Below, piece by piece: positions 37,602 through 48,633 of a DNA stretch of 64,000 bases. The number at the start of each line of letters is the position of its first letter. The stretch's first letter is position 1. Source of the stretch: Tessaracoccus lapidicaptus. Its GTDB lineage: Bacteria > Actinomycetota > Actinomycetes > Propionibacteriales > Propionibacteriaceae. Made by a program: the position numbers and the translations under genes. The stretch lies in contig NZ_MBQD01000024.1 of assembly GCF_001693815.1 (NCBI RefSeq), forward strand, positions 62,001-126,000, written 5' to 3'. Below the pieces are notes generated by a model that saw only the letters and a list, made by a program, of their open reading frames with translations, did no database searches and was not told where the DNA came from.

Positions 37602-39965
<2,364 letters not shown>

Positions 39966-39975
39966 GCTTCGGGGC

Positions 39976-41007
39976 TCAGAGGTCGACGGCGCGGCCCTCG
40001 AGCGCGCTGGTGCGGGCGGCGTCGAGCACCTCGAGCAGACGGACGGCGTCCTCGCCCGTGACCGGCATCGGGCCGGTCCCGGCGACCGCGCGCGCGAACG
40101 CCGCATAGAAGTCCTGGTAGGCGCCTCGCTGCGAGGGCACCTCGCTGTCTCCGTCGGCGGTCCGCAGCACGCCCCAGCGCTCACGCTGCTCGTAGCCCCA
40201 GCGGTCCCCCTCGTCGGCGGGGCGCCGGCCGGCGAACACGGCCTGGGCCTGCACGTCGCTCATCCGCGACTCGTAACTGCCGGCGCTGCCGTACACCCGC
40301 AGCTCCCGCGCGACGACGTGGTTGACCTTGCTCGCACGCATCGTGGAACTCACCCCCGAGGAGTGCCGCAGCACCACCGAGAAGCCGGCGTCCGTGCGGC
40401 CCTCGGGCAGGTCGACCCAGTCCAGGTGGGCGTACACCTGACGCACCGGGCCGAAGAGCCACAGCAGCTGGTCCGCCAGGTGCGTGCCCAGGTCCCGCAG
40501 GAGCCCGCCCGACGGTCCGGGATCGAGCGTGCCCGGTTCGTCCAGGTCGAAGCGCGACTCGACGCGCCACGGCGTACCGACCGCGCCGCCGTCGAGGACG
40601 GCCTTCAGCGTCCGGATGTCTGTGTCCCAGCGCCGGTTGTGGAACACGGACAGCGGCGACCCCAGCCGCTCGACCTCGGCGACGAGATCCCGGGCGTCCT
40701 GCGCCGACGGAGCGAAGGGCTTGTCCGCCACGATCGCCACGCCCCTGCGGGCGGCTTCCAGGACCAGCTCGCGGCGGGTCTCGGGCGGGGTGGTGATGGT
40801 GACGGCGTCGACGCCCGAGTCGAGCAGCGCTGTCAGGGAGTCGAAGACCGGGACCCCCGGCAGGTCAGCCGCCGCCTCGGCCCGGCGCGTCGCCGACCGC
40901 GTCACGATACCGGCCAGCTCGAGCCCGTCCGCGGCCTGGATGAAAGGCGCGTGGAAGATCCTGCCGCCCATGCCGTAGCCGACCACACCGATTCTCATGA
41001 GGGCCAT
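39976..41007 (-). CDS. Gfo/Idh/MocA-family oxidoreductase
   Basis: 343-aa NAD(P)-dependent oxidoreductase. The Rossmann start IGVVGYGMGGRIFH, the conserved Lys in VADKPFAPS and the C-terminal barrel with GGLLRDLGTHLADQLLWLFG (catalytic Asp/His) identify the family. ATG 41007 is preferred to 40998 because GAGGGG lies 4 nt upstream. It is convergent with the UvrA-like gene and has no functional partner next to it, so the substrate, probably a sugar or polyol, is unknown. Confidence 0.88.
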   Translation of the reverse strand: MALMRIGVVGYGMGGRIFHAPFIQAADGLELAGIVTRSATRRAEAAADLPGVPVFDSLTALLDSGVDAVTITTPPETRRELVLEAARRGVAIVADKPFAPSAQDARDLVAEVERLGSPLSVFHNRRWDTDIRTLKAVLDGGAVGTPWRVESRFDLDEPGTLDPGPSGGLLRDLGTHLADQLLWLFGPVRQVYAHLDWVDLPEGRTDAGFSVVLRHSSGVSSTMRASKVNHVVARELRVYGSAGSYESRMSDVQAQAVFAGRRPADEGDRWGYEQRERWGVLRTADGDSEVPSQRGAYQDFYAAFARAVAGTGPMPVTGEDAVRLLEVLDAARTSALEGRAVDL

Positions 41008-41031
41008 TCTGCCCCTCACACGACAGCGCAG

Positions 41032-41949
41032 TCAGCGGGCCCAGCGGCCCTTGCGGCTCTCGGGCTCCAGCGACCAGCGGACGACGGCGGTCGCGAGCCG
41101 GCCGAGCGGGATCCCGACGACGCGGTCGAAGAATCGGCTCGTCGGCAGCCGGAGCTCGGTGCGCGCCCACGTCGGGAGGGTGGCGATCGCCCCCGCCGCC
41201 AGCATCCAGTAGCCGGGGCGGGCCAACCACGGGATGGGGGGTCGCCGCAGCAGGAACTCGACGGTGTCCAGCGCCGCCGGCGACGCGCGCAGCTCAGGCC
41301 GGTAGGCCTCCAGCGCGGACCGCAGATCCGACTCCGTGAGGGGGAGAGTCCGGGCGCCGAGCAACTCCCCGACGGGGGCGGCCTCCTCCACGTACCGGTC
41401 CGCCTCCTCGGGCGTCAGGCGACGGTCGCCGAAGTGCTGGAAGCTGGTGAGGAAGCTCTCGGTCTCCGCGATGTGCACCCACGCCAGCAGGTGCGGGTCG
41501 GAGGCGCGATAGGGGGTCCCGTCGTCGGTCTTGCCCCGCACCCGGTCGTGCACCGTCCTGACCCGTTCGATGAGGGCGAGCGCCGACGGGATGGGGCCGT
41601 AGGTCGTCATGGCGATGAACTCCGAGGTGCGCTGCAGGCGCCCCCACGGGTCCGAGCGATAGCCGGAGTGCCCGGCGACGCCGGCCATGGCCGCGGGGTG
41701 CAGGGCCTGCAGCAGCAGGGCCCGGATGCCGCCCGCGTACATCGCGGCATCGCCGTTCACGTGCCAGATGACGTCGTCAGGGCTGTGCCAGCGCTCACCG
41801 TCGACCTGCCAGATGAGGTGCGCCTTGGCGTCGGCGTCCTCCCCCGCCACGCGGCTGCGCAGCGTCCGCCCCACGGCACGCCGGACTCGCTCGAGTGGCG
41901 AGGAGATCCGGCGTCGGGCGGCCGGGGCCTCAGTCGACCGCGCGTTCAA
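41032..41949 (-). CDS. MpaB-type oxygenase / latex-clearing-protein-like (DUF2236)
   Basis: 305 aa. DUF2236 core with ALLLQALHPAAMAGVAGHSG (His ligand region), GRLQRTSEFIAMTTYG, and the central AWVHIAETESFLTSFQHFG. Some relatives bind heme b and cleave polyisoprene or hydroxylate small molecules; this protein's substrate is unknown. TTG 41949 lies within the end of the upstream gene and has GAAGG 8 nt before it, implying coupled translation. A C-terminal hydrophobic segment is near PGYWMLAAGAIATLP. Confidence 0.8.
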   Translation of the reverse strand: MNARSTEAPAARRRISSPLERVRRAVGRTLRSRVAGEDADAKAHLIWQVDGERWHSPDDVIWHVNGDAAMYAGGIRALLLQALHPAAMAGVAGHSGYRSDPWGRLQRTSEFIAMTTYGPIPSALALIERVRTVHDRVRGKTDDGTPYRASDPHLLAWVHIAETESFLTSFQHFGDRRLTPEEADRYVEEAAPVGELLGARTLPLTESDLRSALEAYRPELRASPAALDTVEFLLRRPPIPWLARPGYWMLAAGAIATLPTWARTELRLPTSRFFDRVVGIPLGRLATAVVRWSLEPESRKGRWAR

Positions 41950-42253
41950 GCTCGGCCTTCGTCATGCGCGAGCGGCCCTTGATGCCCTTGGCCTTGGCCT
42001 CGTTGTAGAGCTGAGCCTTGGTACGGCCACCGGCGCCCTTGTGCGAGCGCAGCCCGCCACGGCGTCCGGACGAGATGTCCTCGCGCGAGAGACGGCTGGA
42101 CTCGCTGGCCTCACCGGCCCTGGCTCGCTCCTTGTTGACGGTGCGGGCGGCGATCTCCTCGGCGGTGTCCTCGTCCTCGCCGCGGTCGAGGAGACCTTCC
42201 TTGATGTGTTCGTACTGGCGTTCGCGCTTGGCGCTCCATGCCTCCTGTGGCAT
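41930..42253 (-). CDS. Small basic Rho_N/SAP-like motif protein
   Basis: 107-aa charged protein. The C-terminal ~35 residues (TKAQLYNEAKAKGIKG, SRMTKAELERAVD) form a Rho_N/SAP-like helix-extended-helix that may bind nucleic acid. The N-terminal part is Glu/Arg-rich (ERQYEHIKEGLLDRGEDEDTAEEIAARTV). Similar proteins are often labelled 'plasmid stabilization', without clear evidence. AAGGAGG 7 nt before ATG 42253 is a perfect ribosome binding site. Overlaps the MpaB gene start by 20 bp. Confidence 0.72.
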   Translation of the reverse strand: MPQEAWSAKRERQYEHIKEGLLDRGEDEDTAEEIAARTVNKERARAGEASESSRLSREDISSGRRGGLRSHKGAGGRTKAQLYNEAKAKGIKGRSRMTKAELERAVD

Positions 42254-42315
42254 CGTCCGACCTCCTTCTCACGAGATCCCTCCACGCTACGCGCCTCGCG
42301 GCGCGCGGACCAGAG

Positions 42316-42495
42316 TCAGCGCCGGCCCTCCTCGGTGCCCGCAGCCTCGGCGGGCTCGGTGCGTTCACCCAGCTCGATCCAGGTGCTGTCGCAGCCGGGG
42401 CACCGGTAGACGGGTGCGCCCTCGACGCGCTCGTCGGTGCGGATGGTGCCGCACTCGTTCTGGCACGGCCAGGTGGTGAGAAAGCGTACGCTCAT
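42316..42495 (-). CDS. Small zinc-ribbon protein
   Basis: 59 aa. Two Cys pairs (TWPCQNECGTI and VYRCPGCDSTW) can form a zinc ribbon; the tail is acidic. GGAGG precedes ATG 42495. It lies between the ribosomal cluster terminator and the SAP-like gene. Function unknown. Confidence 0.65.
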   Translation of the reverse strand: MSVRFLTTWPCQNECGTIRTDERVEGAPVYRCPGCDSTWIELGERTEPAEAAGTEEGRR

Positions 42496-42560
42496 CGGCC
42501 GCCTCCGGCGGCACTGGGGGTGTGCGATGTGGTGGGCATGCGGACCAGAGTAGACGCGAA

Positions 42561-42596
42561 GCGCCGGGGCCCCGACCATGTCGGAGACCCCGGCGC
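42561..42596 (-). terminator. Terminator of the rpsF-ssb-rpsR-rplI cluster
   Basis: Outer 9-bp stem (42561-42569 with 42588-42596) and inner 5-bp stem CCGAC-CAT-GTCGG (42572-42584) form one long hairpin 30 bp after the rplI stop. No U-tract, as usual for this base composition. Confidence 0.75.
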
Positions 42597-42625
42597 CTCG
42601 GCGAACCGATGTGGCCCTTCGGGTG

Positions 42626-43072
42626 TCAGCCCGCGACGACCTCGAAGGGGACGCGAGCGGTCACGGCCGGGTGCAGCTTCACCGCAGCGATGTGGCTGCC
42701 CAGCGACTTGACGGCCTTCGGGAACGAGACGGCGCGCTTGTCGATCGTGGGGCCGCCGGCCTTCTTCACCGCGACCGCGAGGTCGTTGGCGGTGACGGAG
42801 CCGAACAGGTGGCCCTGGTCCGACACGCGGGCCGCGACCGAGACGGTCAGGCCCTCGAGCTGGGTGCGGATCTCCTGGGCGTGCTCGACGCCCCGGACCT
42901 CGCGCGCATCGCGGGCACGCTTGATGCCCTCGATCTGCTTCTCGGTGCCGCGGGTCCAGCGGATCGCCTTGCCCTGGGGCAGGAGGAAGTTACGGCCGTA
43001 GCCGTCCTTGACCTCAACGACGTCGCCGGCGATGCCGAGCTTGTCGACGGTGCTGGTCAGAATGAGCTTCAT
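42626..43072 (-). CDS. rplI: 50S ribosomal protein L9
   Basis: 148 aa, full length. The N-terminal domain begins MKLILTSTVDKLGIAGDVVEVKDGYGRNFL, matching the L9 signature (positions ~12-28); the long connecting helix follows, and the C-terminal rRNA-binding domain ends HPAVTARVPFEVVAG. Last gene of the S6-SSB-S18-L9 cluster, 21 bp after rpsR. Confidence 0.98.
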   Translation of the reverse strand: MKLILTSTVDKLGIAGDVVEVKDGYGRNFLLPQGKAIRWTRGTEKQIEGIKRARDAREVRGVEHAQEIRTQLEGLTVSVAARVSDQGHLFGSVTANDLAVAVKKAGGPTIDKRAVSFPKAVKSLGSHIAAVKLHPAVTARVPFEVVAG

Positions 43073-43093
43073 GAGTGTGTCAGTCCCTTCTGA

Positions 43094-43333
43094 TCAGCGA
43101 GCGGTCGACGCGTAGGGCAGCAGGGCCACCTCACGCGCGTTCTTGACGGCGAGGGCGATCTTGCGCTGGTCCTGGACCGACAGTCCGGTGACGCGACGCG
43201 CGCGGATCTTGCCCCGCTCGGAGATGAACTTCTTCAGGGTGTTGATGTCCTTGTAGTCGATGTTGGCGACTCGCGTCGTCTTCACCGGCAGGACCTTCTT
43301 CTTGTTCACAGGCTTGCGCTGTGGACCGGCCAT
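43094..43333 (-). CDS. rpsR: 30S ribosomal protein S18
   Basis: 79 aa. Basic N-terminus, then [19 protein letters not shown] and [29 protein letters not shown], the S18 core that binds S6 and 16S rRNA. It lacks the CXXC zinc motif seen in some S18 paralogues, so it is the zinc-independent type. Many actinobacteria carry two S18 genes; whether this genome does cannot be seen here. Confidence 0.98.
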   Translation of the reverse strand: MAGPQRKPVNKKKVLPVKTTRVANIDYKDINTLKKFISERGKIRARRVTGLSVQDQRKIALAVKNAREVALLPYASTAR

Positions 43334-43431
43334 TGTGGTGCTCTCCTTGTCTCTCGGGCTCCTCGCCCGTGAAAGCCCGTCTCGCGACGGAATGTGCCAG
43401 CTAGCCCGACCGGGCTAGATAAGCGGGTTGA

Positions 43432-43959
43432 TCAGAACGGGGGTTCTTCCGGCTGGGTCTGCGCCCACGGGTCGTTGCCGCCGCGGTTGCCACCTGCCTG
43501 GCCGGAGCTGGCCCACGGATCGGACTGCTGTCCGCCACCCTGGTTGCCGCCGCCGCCCTGGTTGCCCTGCCAGCTGCCGCCACCGCCGCCGCCACCCTGC
43601 GTGCGGGTGACCTTCGCGGTTGCGTAGCGGAGGGCCGGACCGACCTCGTCGACATCCACCTCGAAGACGGTGCGCTTCTCACCCTCGCGGGTCTCGTAGC
43701 TGCGGGACTTCAGCCGGCCCGAGACGATGACGCGCATGCCCTTGGTGAGGGACTCGGCCACGTTCTCGGCGTACTGACGCCACACCGAACAGTTGAGGAA
43801 CATGGCATCGCCGTCCTTCCACTCGTTCGTCTGACGATCGAACGTGCGGGGGGTGGACGCGACCGTGAAGTTCGCGACGGCCGCCCCGTTGGGCGTGAAG
43901 CGCAGCTCGGGGTCGGCGGTGAGGTTGCCGATGAGCGTGATGGGGGTTTCGCCTGCCAT
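43432..43959 (-). CDS. ssb: Single-stranded DNA-binding protein
   Basis: 175 aa. The OB fold is at residues 1-115 ([37 protein letters not shown], and [20 protein letters not shown]). A Gly/Gln/Asn-rich linker with QGGGGG-type repeats follows, then the acidic tip EEPPF that docks partner proteins (an actinobacterial variant of DDIPF). It lies between rpsF and rpsR as in most bacteria. Confidence 0.98.
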   Translation of the reverse strand: MAGETPITLIGNLTADPELRFTPNGAAVANFTVASTPRTFDRQTNEWKDGDAMFLNCSVWRQYAENVAESLTKGMRVIVSGRLKSRSYETREGEKRTVFEVDVDEVGPALRYATAKVTRTQGGGGGGGSWQGNQGGGGNQGGGQQSDPWASSGQAGGNRGGNDPWAQTQPEEPPF

Positions 43960-44112
43960 GTGTTATGCCTTCCGGAATCGGACTTGGGAGTGGCCTCAAC
44001 GTCACTGTACGACGAGGATCTGACGATTCACCGTCGATCCGCCGCCGCCGACTCTGTCACGATGGGCGGGCCGCCCACCGGTTTGCCGCGCGACGTCGAG
44101 GCTGTGGAAAAG

Positions 44113-44400
44113 TCAGTCCTCGCGCCGCAGCACCTTGGTACGCACGATCTTCTCGTCGATGGTCATCAGACGATCCATCTCGGAGACGGTCGCGGGCTCC
44201 GCGGTCACCTGCAGGACGGCGTAGTACGCCTCGGACTTCTTGTTGATGTCGTAAGCAAGACGACGACGACCCCAGATGTCGGTGTTGTCGACGGTGCCAC
44301 CACCGTTGGTGATGACTTCGAGATGCTTCTCGACGAGCGCGGGAACCTGGCGTTCATCGACATCGGAATCGATGAGAACCATGACTTCGTACTTGCGCAT
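44113..44400 (-). CDS. rpsF: 30S ribosomal protein S6
   Basis: 95 aa. MRKYEVMVLIDSDVDERQ starts the ferredoxin-like fold; WGRRRLAYDINKKSEAYYAVL is the S6 signature. ATG 44400 follows AAGGAGG. First gene of the cluster, probably under feedback by the S6:S18 dimer binding the leader. The 153-bp gap to ssb holds no recognisable gene. Confidence 0.98.
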   Translation of the reverse strand: MRKYEVMVLIDSDVDERQVPALVEKHLEVITNGGGTVDNTDIWGRRRLAYDINKKSEAYYAVLQVTAEPATVSEMDRLMTIDEKIVRTKVLRRED

Positions 44401-44428
44401 GCTCAGCCCCACCTCCTTCGGACTAGCG

Positions 44429-44449
44429 GCCGCGGGTCGTTCCCGCGGC
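44429..44449 (-). promoter_or_regulatory. Hairpin in the rpsF leader (possible S6:S18 feedback element)
   Basis: GCCGCGGG / CCCGCGGC arms (44429-44436, 44442-44449) with a 5-nt loop, ending 13 nt before the AAGGAGG of rpsF. S6:S18-binding leaders are known upstream of rpsF in many bacteria. I cannot confirm the bulged CCG feature of that family here. Confidence 0.4.
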
Positions 44450-44515
44450 AGGAGGGCATGGCCGACCGCAGTCGACCGAGCGCCAAGGTTACCGGTCCCC
44501 GAGCCGCCGGGGAAA

Positions 44516-45268
44516 TCAGTCCCGCAGCTCCTCGAGGCGCCCGCTCGCCACGATGGTCCCCCAGAACGCGTCGGCCCAGCCCTCGTATCCCAGATCGTTG
44601 GGATGGAAGAAGTCGCCCGCGGTGTAGCGGTGGTAGCGCAGCCGCCCGGTCTCCCGCGACACCCGGTGCAGCGGAACCAGATGGTGGCCGTGGCGCTCGA
44701 CCAGCGCCGCCGTCAGGACCGACATGCGCTGCGAGCGCCGCCCGAGCACCGGCAGCATGAACCACGGCACGTCGGCCACGTAGCTCGCCGGCGGGAGCGC
44801 GGCCAGGATCTCGTCGAGGTTCCGCTCGAACGTGGCCGGGGTGTGGCCGGGGAACACGACGTCGTTGCCGCCGATGTCCAGAGTCACGACGTCAGGCTCG
44901 AACGGCAGGTCCGCCAGCCGGGGCAGCTGCTCGCGCACGACGTCGGCGCTGGTGGCGCCGGACACCGACAGGTTGGTCACCGCGACGTCACGCCCGGACG
45001 CGCGCCGGATGCGCTCGGCCAGCAGCGGCACGTAGCCGCGGGTGACCGACGTCGCGCCGACCCCCTGTGCGGCGGAGTCGCCGAGGGCCACGTACCGCAG
45101 GCCCTCGCGGGGTGCGTGGTGCAGGGCGGCCCAGTGCGACCGGTAGTCCTCGACATGACGATTGACGGTGCGCCGGCCCTCCAGCCACACCGTCGTGGCG
45201 GCGGAGACGCTCGCGCCGAGTCCGAGGCCGACGGCGGCCCCGCCCAGGAACACCGGAAGCCGACGCAT
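44516..45268 (-). CDS. SGNH/GDSL-family hydrolase
   Basis: 250 aa. An N-terminal hydrophobic anchor or signal (residues ~5-25) precedes block I with the nucleophile Ser in YVALGDSAAQGVG, block III IGGNDVVFPG (Asn) and block V with catalytic Asp/His in DFFHPNDLGYEGWA. Probably an exported esterase or lipase acting at the cell surface. GAGGAG precedes ATG 45268. It follows the rhodanese gene in the same direction, 10 bp apart. Confidence 0.9.
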   Translation of the reverse strand: MRRLPVFLGGAAVGLGLGASVSAATTVWLEGRRTVNRHVEDYRSHWAALHHAPREGLRYVALGDSAAQGVGATSVTRGYVPLLAERIRRASGRDVAVTNLSVSGATSADVVREQLPRLADLPFEPDVVTLDIGGNDVVFPGHTPATFERNLDEILAALPPASYVADVPWFMLPVLGRRSQRMSVLTAALVERHGHHLVPLHRVSRETGRLRYHRYTAGDFFHPNDLGYEGWADAFWGTIVASGRLEELRD

Positions 45269-45278
45269 GGCCGGCTCC

Positions 45279-45656
45279 TCAGCGCCGCCGCCGGTAGGGG
45301 CCTGGCAGCACGGGGTTGCCGTCCTTGGCCCACGCCCGCAGCCCGCCGGCGACGGATTCGGCCAGGAGCCCGCGACCCCGCAGCTCCGCGGCCGCGATCG
45401 ACGACCGCAGCCCGTTGTCGCACATGACGACGATGGCGGCGTCACGCTCGGCGAGGGGGTCGTCGCCGTGGATGGCGTCCAGCGGATCGGCGTGCAGGCT
45501 CTTGGGGTCCACGGGGCGAGCGCCGGGCGCGTGCCCGGCCTCGTACTCCCCCGGCGTGCGCACGTCGATGAGCACCGCACCCTTGCTGAGCGCCGTCAGG
45601 GTCTCCTCGATCGTCAGACCGGGCGACCGCTTCCCGAGGAAGTCCATCAGTCCCAT
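45279..45656 (-). CDS. Rhodanese-like domain protein
   Basis: 125-aa single rhodanese domain. VLIDVRTPGEYEAGHAPGA is CH2-motif-like and the active-site loop MCDNGLRSS carries the catalytic Cys that forms a persulfide. It may act in sulfur transfer or thiol detoxification. Cotranscribed with the GDSL hydrolase gene. Confidence 0.9.
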   Translation of the reverse strand: MGLMDFLGKRSPGLTIEETLTALSKGAVLIDVRTPGEYEAGHAPGARPVDPKSLHADPLDAIHGDDPLAERDAAIVVMCDNGLRSSIAAAELRGRGLLAESVAGGLRAWAKDGNPVLPGPYRRRR

Positions 45657-45701
45657 GGGGCCATCGTGCTCTCTCCGCGGCGCCCGCTCAACCCGCGCGG
45701 C

Positions 45702-47513
45702 TCACGCGCCGCCGGCTCCGCCGCGCCCCTGCTCCTTCAGCCGCTCCAGGCGGGCGTACATGTCGTCGACGAGCGCCTTGAACCTGGCCTCGACCTCGCG
45801 GCGCCGGACCTTCAGCGTCGGGGTCAGGAGGCCGTTGTCCATGGTGAACTCCTCCTGGAGCACCTCGGTGTCCTTCGGGCGCTCCTGGCTGGGGAGCTTC
45901 GCCGTCAGCTCGTCCACCCGCTTCTTCAGCTCCTCGCGCAGTTCGCCGCTGGCCAACCAGTCGTGCAGCTCGCCCGGCCACGCGCGCGCCTTGGCGAGCG
46001 CCTCGACGTGCGGCAGCGACGGCTTGACCAGCAAGGTGACGAAGGGTCGGTTGTCACCCAGCAGCACCGCGTGCTCGAACAGCGGATCGGAGAGGATGAG
46101 GCCCTCGATGGGCTGCGGGGCGACGTTCTTGCCCCCGAGCGTGACGATGATGTCCTTGAGCCGGTCGGTGATGGTGAGGAATCCGTCGGTGTCGACGTAG
46201 CCGACGTCGCCGGTGTGCAGCCAGCCGTCGATCACGGTCTCGGCGGTCGCCTCCTCGTGCTGCCAGTACCCCTTCATGACGTTGGGCCCCTTGTAGAGGA
46301 TCTCGCCGAGGTCCCCGATCCGCAGCTCGCCGCCGGGCAGCACCTTGCCCACCGTCCCCTGCTTGAAGTCGTCGGGCGCGTTGAATGTGATCAGCGGCGA
46401 GGCCTCCGTCAGCCCGTAGCCCTGCATGATTGGGACGCCGACGGCGGAGAAGAACTCCTCGATCTCGGCGCGCAGCGGGGCGCCACCGCAGGCCAGCACC
46501 TTCTTGGGGCCTCCGATGGCCGCGCGCACGTTGCCGAGCACGAGCTTGTCCGCCAAGGCCAACTGGGCCCGCAACGCCGCGCCGGGCTGCCGTCCCGAGC
46601 GGTAGGCGTACTGGTTGTGCCGGCCGACCTTGAGGGCCCACGCGAAGATCTGCCGCTTCACCGGGGAGTCAGACGCTCGCTGGTGCGCCGTGGCGTAGAC
46701 GGTCTCGAACAGCTTCGGGACGCTGACCATCATGGTGGGCTGGGCCAGCACCATCTGTTCCGCGACCGTGCGCGCGTTCTCCACGTAGGTGTTCATGCAG
46801 CCGTGCATGAGGACGACGAAGGTCCAGGCGCGCTCCAAGGCGTGCGACAGCGGCAGGAACGACAGCGAGTGGTCCTCGGGCGTGATGTCGAAGAACTGGT
46901 CCAGCGCGTCGCTCTGCGTCACGAATGCGCTGTGCTGGAGCATGACGCCCTTCGGCTCGCCCGTGGTGCCGGAGGTGTAGATGATCGAGGCGAGGTCGTC
47001 GCCGAGGGCCCCCGAGAAGCGCTCCTCGACGGCGTCGCCCTCGGGTGCGCGCAGCAGGTCGCGGTAGGGCATGACCCGGTCGGGCATGTCCGCGTACGGC
47101 TTGACGATGACGATGTGCCGCAGGTCGGGCAGCCGGTCCGCGACACTCAGCACGCGCTCACACTCGCTCTGGTTCCCGACCACCATGACGGTGAGCCCGG
47201 AGTCCCGCGCGATGTGCTCGATCTGCTCGGGGGTCGACGTGGCGTAGAGCGGCACCGGCACGGCGCGGACCGTCGCCGCGCCGAAGTCGACCTCGGACCA
47301 CTCGGGCCGGTTGCCGAGGAACAGTCCGACGCGACCGCCGACCTCGACGTCGAGGTCGAGGAGACCCTGCGCCACGGCGAGCACGCGCGCACCGAACTCG
47401 TCGTAGCTCTGGGTCACCCACCGGTCGCCCTCGCGGATGCGGGTGGCTGGACGCGACCCGTGGCGGGCAATGACCTCCCGCAGGCGGGTGACGACGTGCT
47501 GGGTCTGCGACAT
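45702..47513 (-). CDS. Long-chain fatty-acid--CoA ligase (FadD15-like)
   Basis: 603 aa, usual for the long-chain acyl-CoA synthetase group. P-loop IIYTSGTTGEPKGVML, the ATP/AMP motif QGYGLTEASP, the GWLHTGDVGY motif, the linker DRLKDIIVTLGGKNVAP and a C-terminal catalytic-Lys region (LTPTLKVRRREV). It activates fatty acids to acyl-CoA at the membrane inner face. CAGGAG lies 8 nt before ATG 47513. Divergent from the inositol-like genes. Confidence 0.93.
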   Translation of the reverse strand: MSQTQHVVTRLREVIARHGSRPATRIREGDRWVTQSYDEFGARVLAVAQGLLDLDVEVGGRVGLFLGNRPEWSEVDFGAATVRAVPVPLYATSTPEQIEHIARDSGLTVMVVGNQSECERVLSVADRLPDLRHIVIVKPYADMPDRVMPYRDLLRAPEGDAVEERFSGALGDDLASIIYTSGTTGEPKGVMLQHSAFVTQSDALDQFFDITPEDHSLSFLPLSHALERAWTFVVLMHGCMNTYVENARTVAEQMVLAQPTMMVSVPKLFETVYATAHQRASDSPVKRQIFAWALKVGRHNQYAYRSGRQPGAALRAQLALADKLVLGNVRAAIGGPKKVLACGGAPLRAEIEEFFSAVGVPIMQGYGLTEASPLITFNAPDDFKQGTVGKVLPGGELRIGDLGEILYKGPNVMKGYWQHEEATAETVIDGWLHTGDVGYVDTDGFLTITDRLKDIIVTLGGKNVAPQPIEGLILSDPLFEHAVLLGDNRPFVTLLVKPSLPHVEALAKARAWPGELHDWLASGELREELKKRVDELTAKLPSQERPKDTEVLQEEFTMDNGLLTPTLKVRRREVEARFKALVDDMYARLERLKEQGRGGAGGA

Positions 47514-47600
47514 TGCTGGCTCCTGGTGTCGACGGTGCAGTAAGCCTACCCAGCGCCGACCAGGCTCGGGGCCGTTAGCGCACCCCCCTGGCACACCCCC

Positions 47601-47637
47601 GTTAGAGCGTGCTAACGTTCCATTAGCGCGTGCTAAC
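47601..47637 (+). promoter_or_regulatory. Twin LacI-type operators before the inositol-like catabolic genes
   Basis: GTTAGAGCGTGCTAAC (47601-47616) and ATTAGCGCGTGCTAAC (47622-47637) share the palindrome TTAGnGCGTGCTAA. Their centres are 21 bp apart, two helical turns, so two dimers would bind one DNA face. A third half-site GTTAGCGCAC lies at 47574. The LacI protein encoded at 49910 is the likely ligand. The second site ends 35 bp before the ATG. Confidence 0.75.
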
Positions 47638-47672
47638 CACGCAGGACCCTCACCGACGAGAGAAGGCACACC

Positions 47673-48605
47673 ATGACCTCCAAGGCCCGCAACACCCTTG
47701 ATCCGAAGTACTCGAAGCTGACCATCGGCGTCTGCCCGGACCAGTGGGGCGTCTGGTTCCCCGAGGACGAGAAGCAGATGGACCCCCGCCGCGCCATGCA
47801 GGAGATGGCCGAGGCGGGCTTCGAGGTCATCGAGACCGGCCCCTTCGGCTACTTCCCGAAGGACCCCAAGGAACTCAAGAAGTGGACCGACGAGTTCGGC
47901 CTGCGCGTCGTCGCCGGCACCGGCTGGGGCATCCTCCACAAGGAGGAGGCCTGGGCCGAGACCGAGCGGACCTTCCGCGCCATCGCCGAGACGCACGCCG
48001 CCGTCGGCGCCGAGTACATCGTCCACCTGCCGCCGCTCTACCGCGACGACAAGACCTGGGAATTCACCGACGACCGCGTCCTCAGCGACCGCGCCTGGAA
48101 CCTCTACGTCGACAACGCCAACCGCCTCGGCAAGCTGCTCCTCGACGACTACGGCCTCAAGATGGTGCTGCACCCCCACGGCGACTCGCACATCGAGACC
48201 CCCGACGAGATCGCGCGCATCTTCGAGGCGACGGACCCCACGTACGTCAACCTGTGCCTCGACTCGGGCCACGTCGTCTACGGCGGCGGCGACCCCGTCG
48301 AGCTGGTGAAGAAGTTCCCCGAGCGCATCACCTACGTCCACATCAAGGCGTTCGACGAGGACATCACCCGCCAGGCGCACGAGGAGGACTGGCCGTTCGG
48401 CGAGGCCGTCACCAAGGGCGCCTCGGTGCGCCCGCCGGCCGGGCTGCCCGAGATGCACGCCTTCGTCGACGCCCTCGCGGAGCTCGACAAGGAGATCTAC
48501 GCGATCTGCGAGCAGGACTGCTACCCCTGCCCGACCGACTTCCCCAAGCCCAACGCCATCCTCATGCGCGAGTACCTGGCCGAGTGCGGCCTCGGCCTCA
48601 AGTGA
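47673..48605 (+). CDS. TIM-barrel sugar isomerase / inosose dehydratase-like (IolE family)
   Basis: 310-aa xylose-isomerase-like TIM barrel (AP_endonuc_2). Likely metal ligands are in AGFEVIETGPFG (Glu), LCLDSGHVVYGGG (Asp/His), ITYVHIKAFDEDI (His) and IYAICEQDCYPCP (Glu). The WGVWFPEDEKQMDP segment and neighbouring dehydrogenase suggest IolE, which dehydrates scyllo-inosose. GAGAAGG lies 6 nt before the ATG. Controlled by twin operators upstream. Other polyol or sugar substrates are possible because no other iol genes are adjacent. Confidence 0.82.
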   Translation: MTSKARNTLDPKYSKLTIGVCPDQWGVWFPEDEKQMDPRRAMQEMAEAGFEVIETGPFGYFPKDPKELKKWTDEFGLRVVAGTGWGILHKEEAWAETERTFRAIAETHAAVGAEYIVHLPPLYRDDKTWEFTDDRVLSDRAWNLYVDNANRLGKLLLDDYGLKMVLHPHGDSHIETPDEIARIFEATDPTYVNLCLDSGHVVYGGGDPVELVKKFPERITYVHIKAFDEDITRQAHEEDWPFGEAVTKGASVRPPAGLPEMHAFVDALAELDKEIYAICEQDCYPCPTDFPKPNAILMREYLAECGLGLK

Positions 48606-48633
48606 CCCGCACCGGCGGAGAAGGAGAATCACA

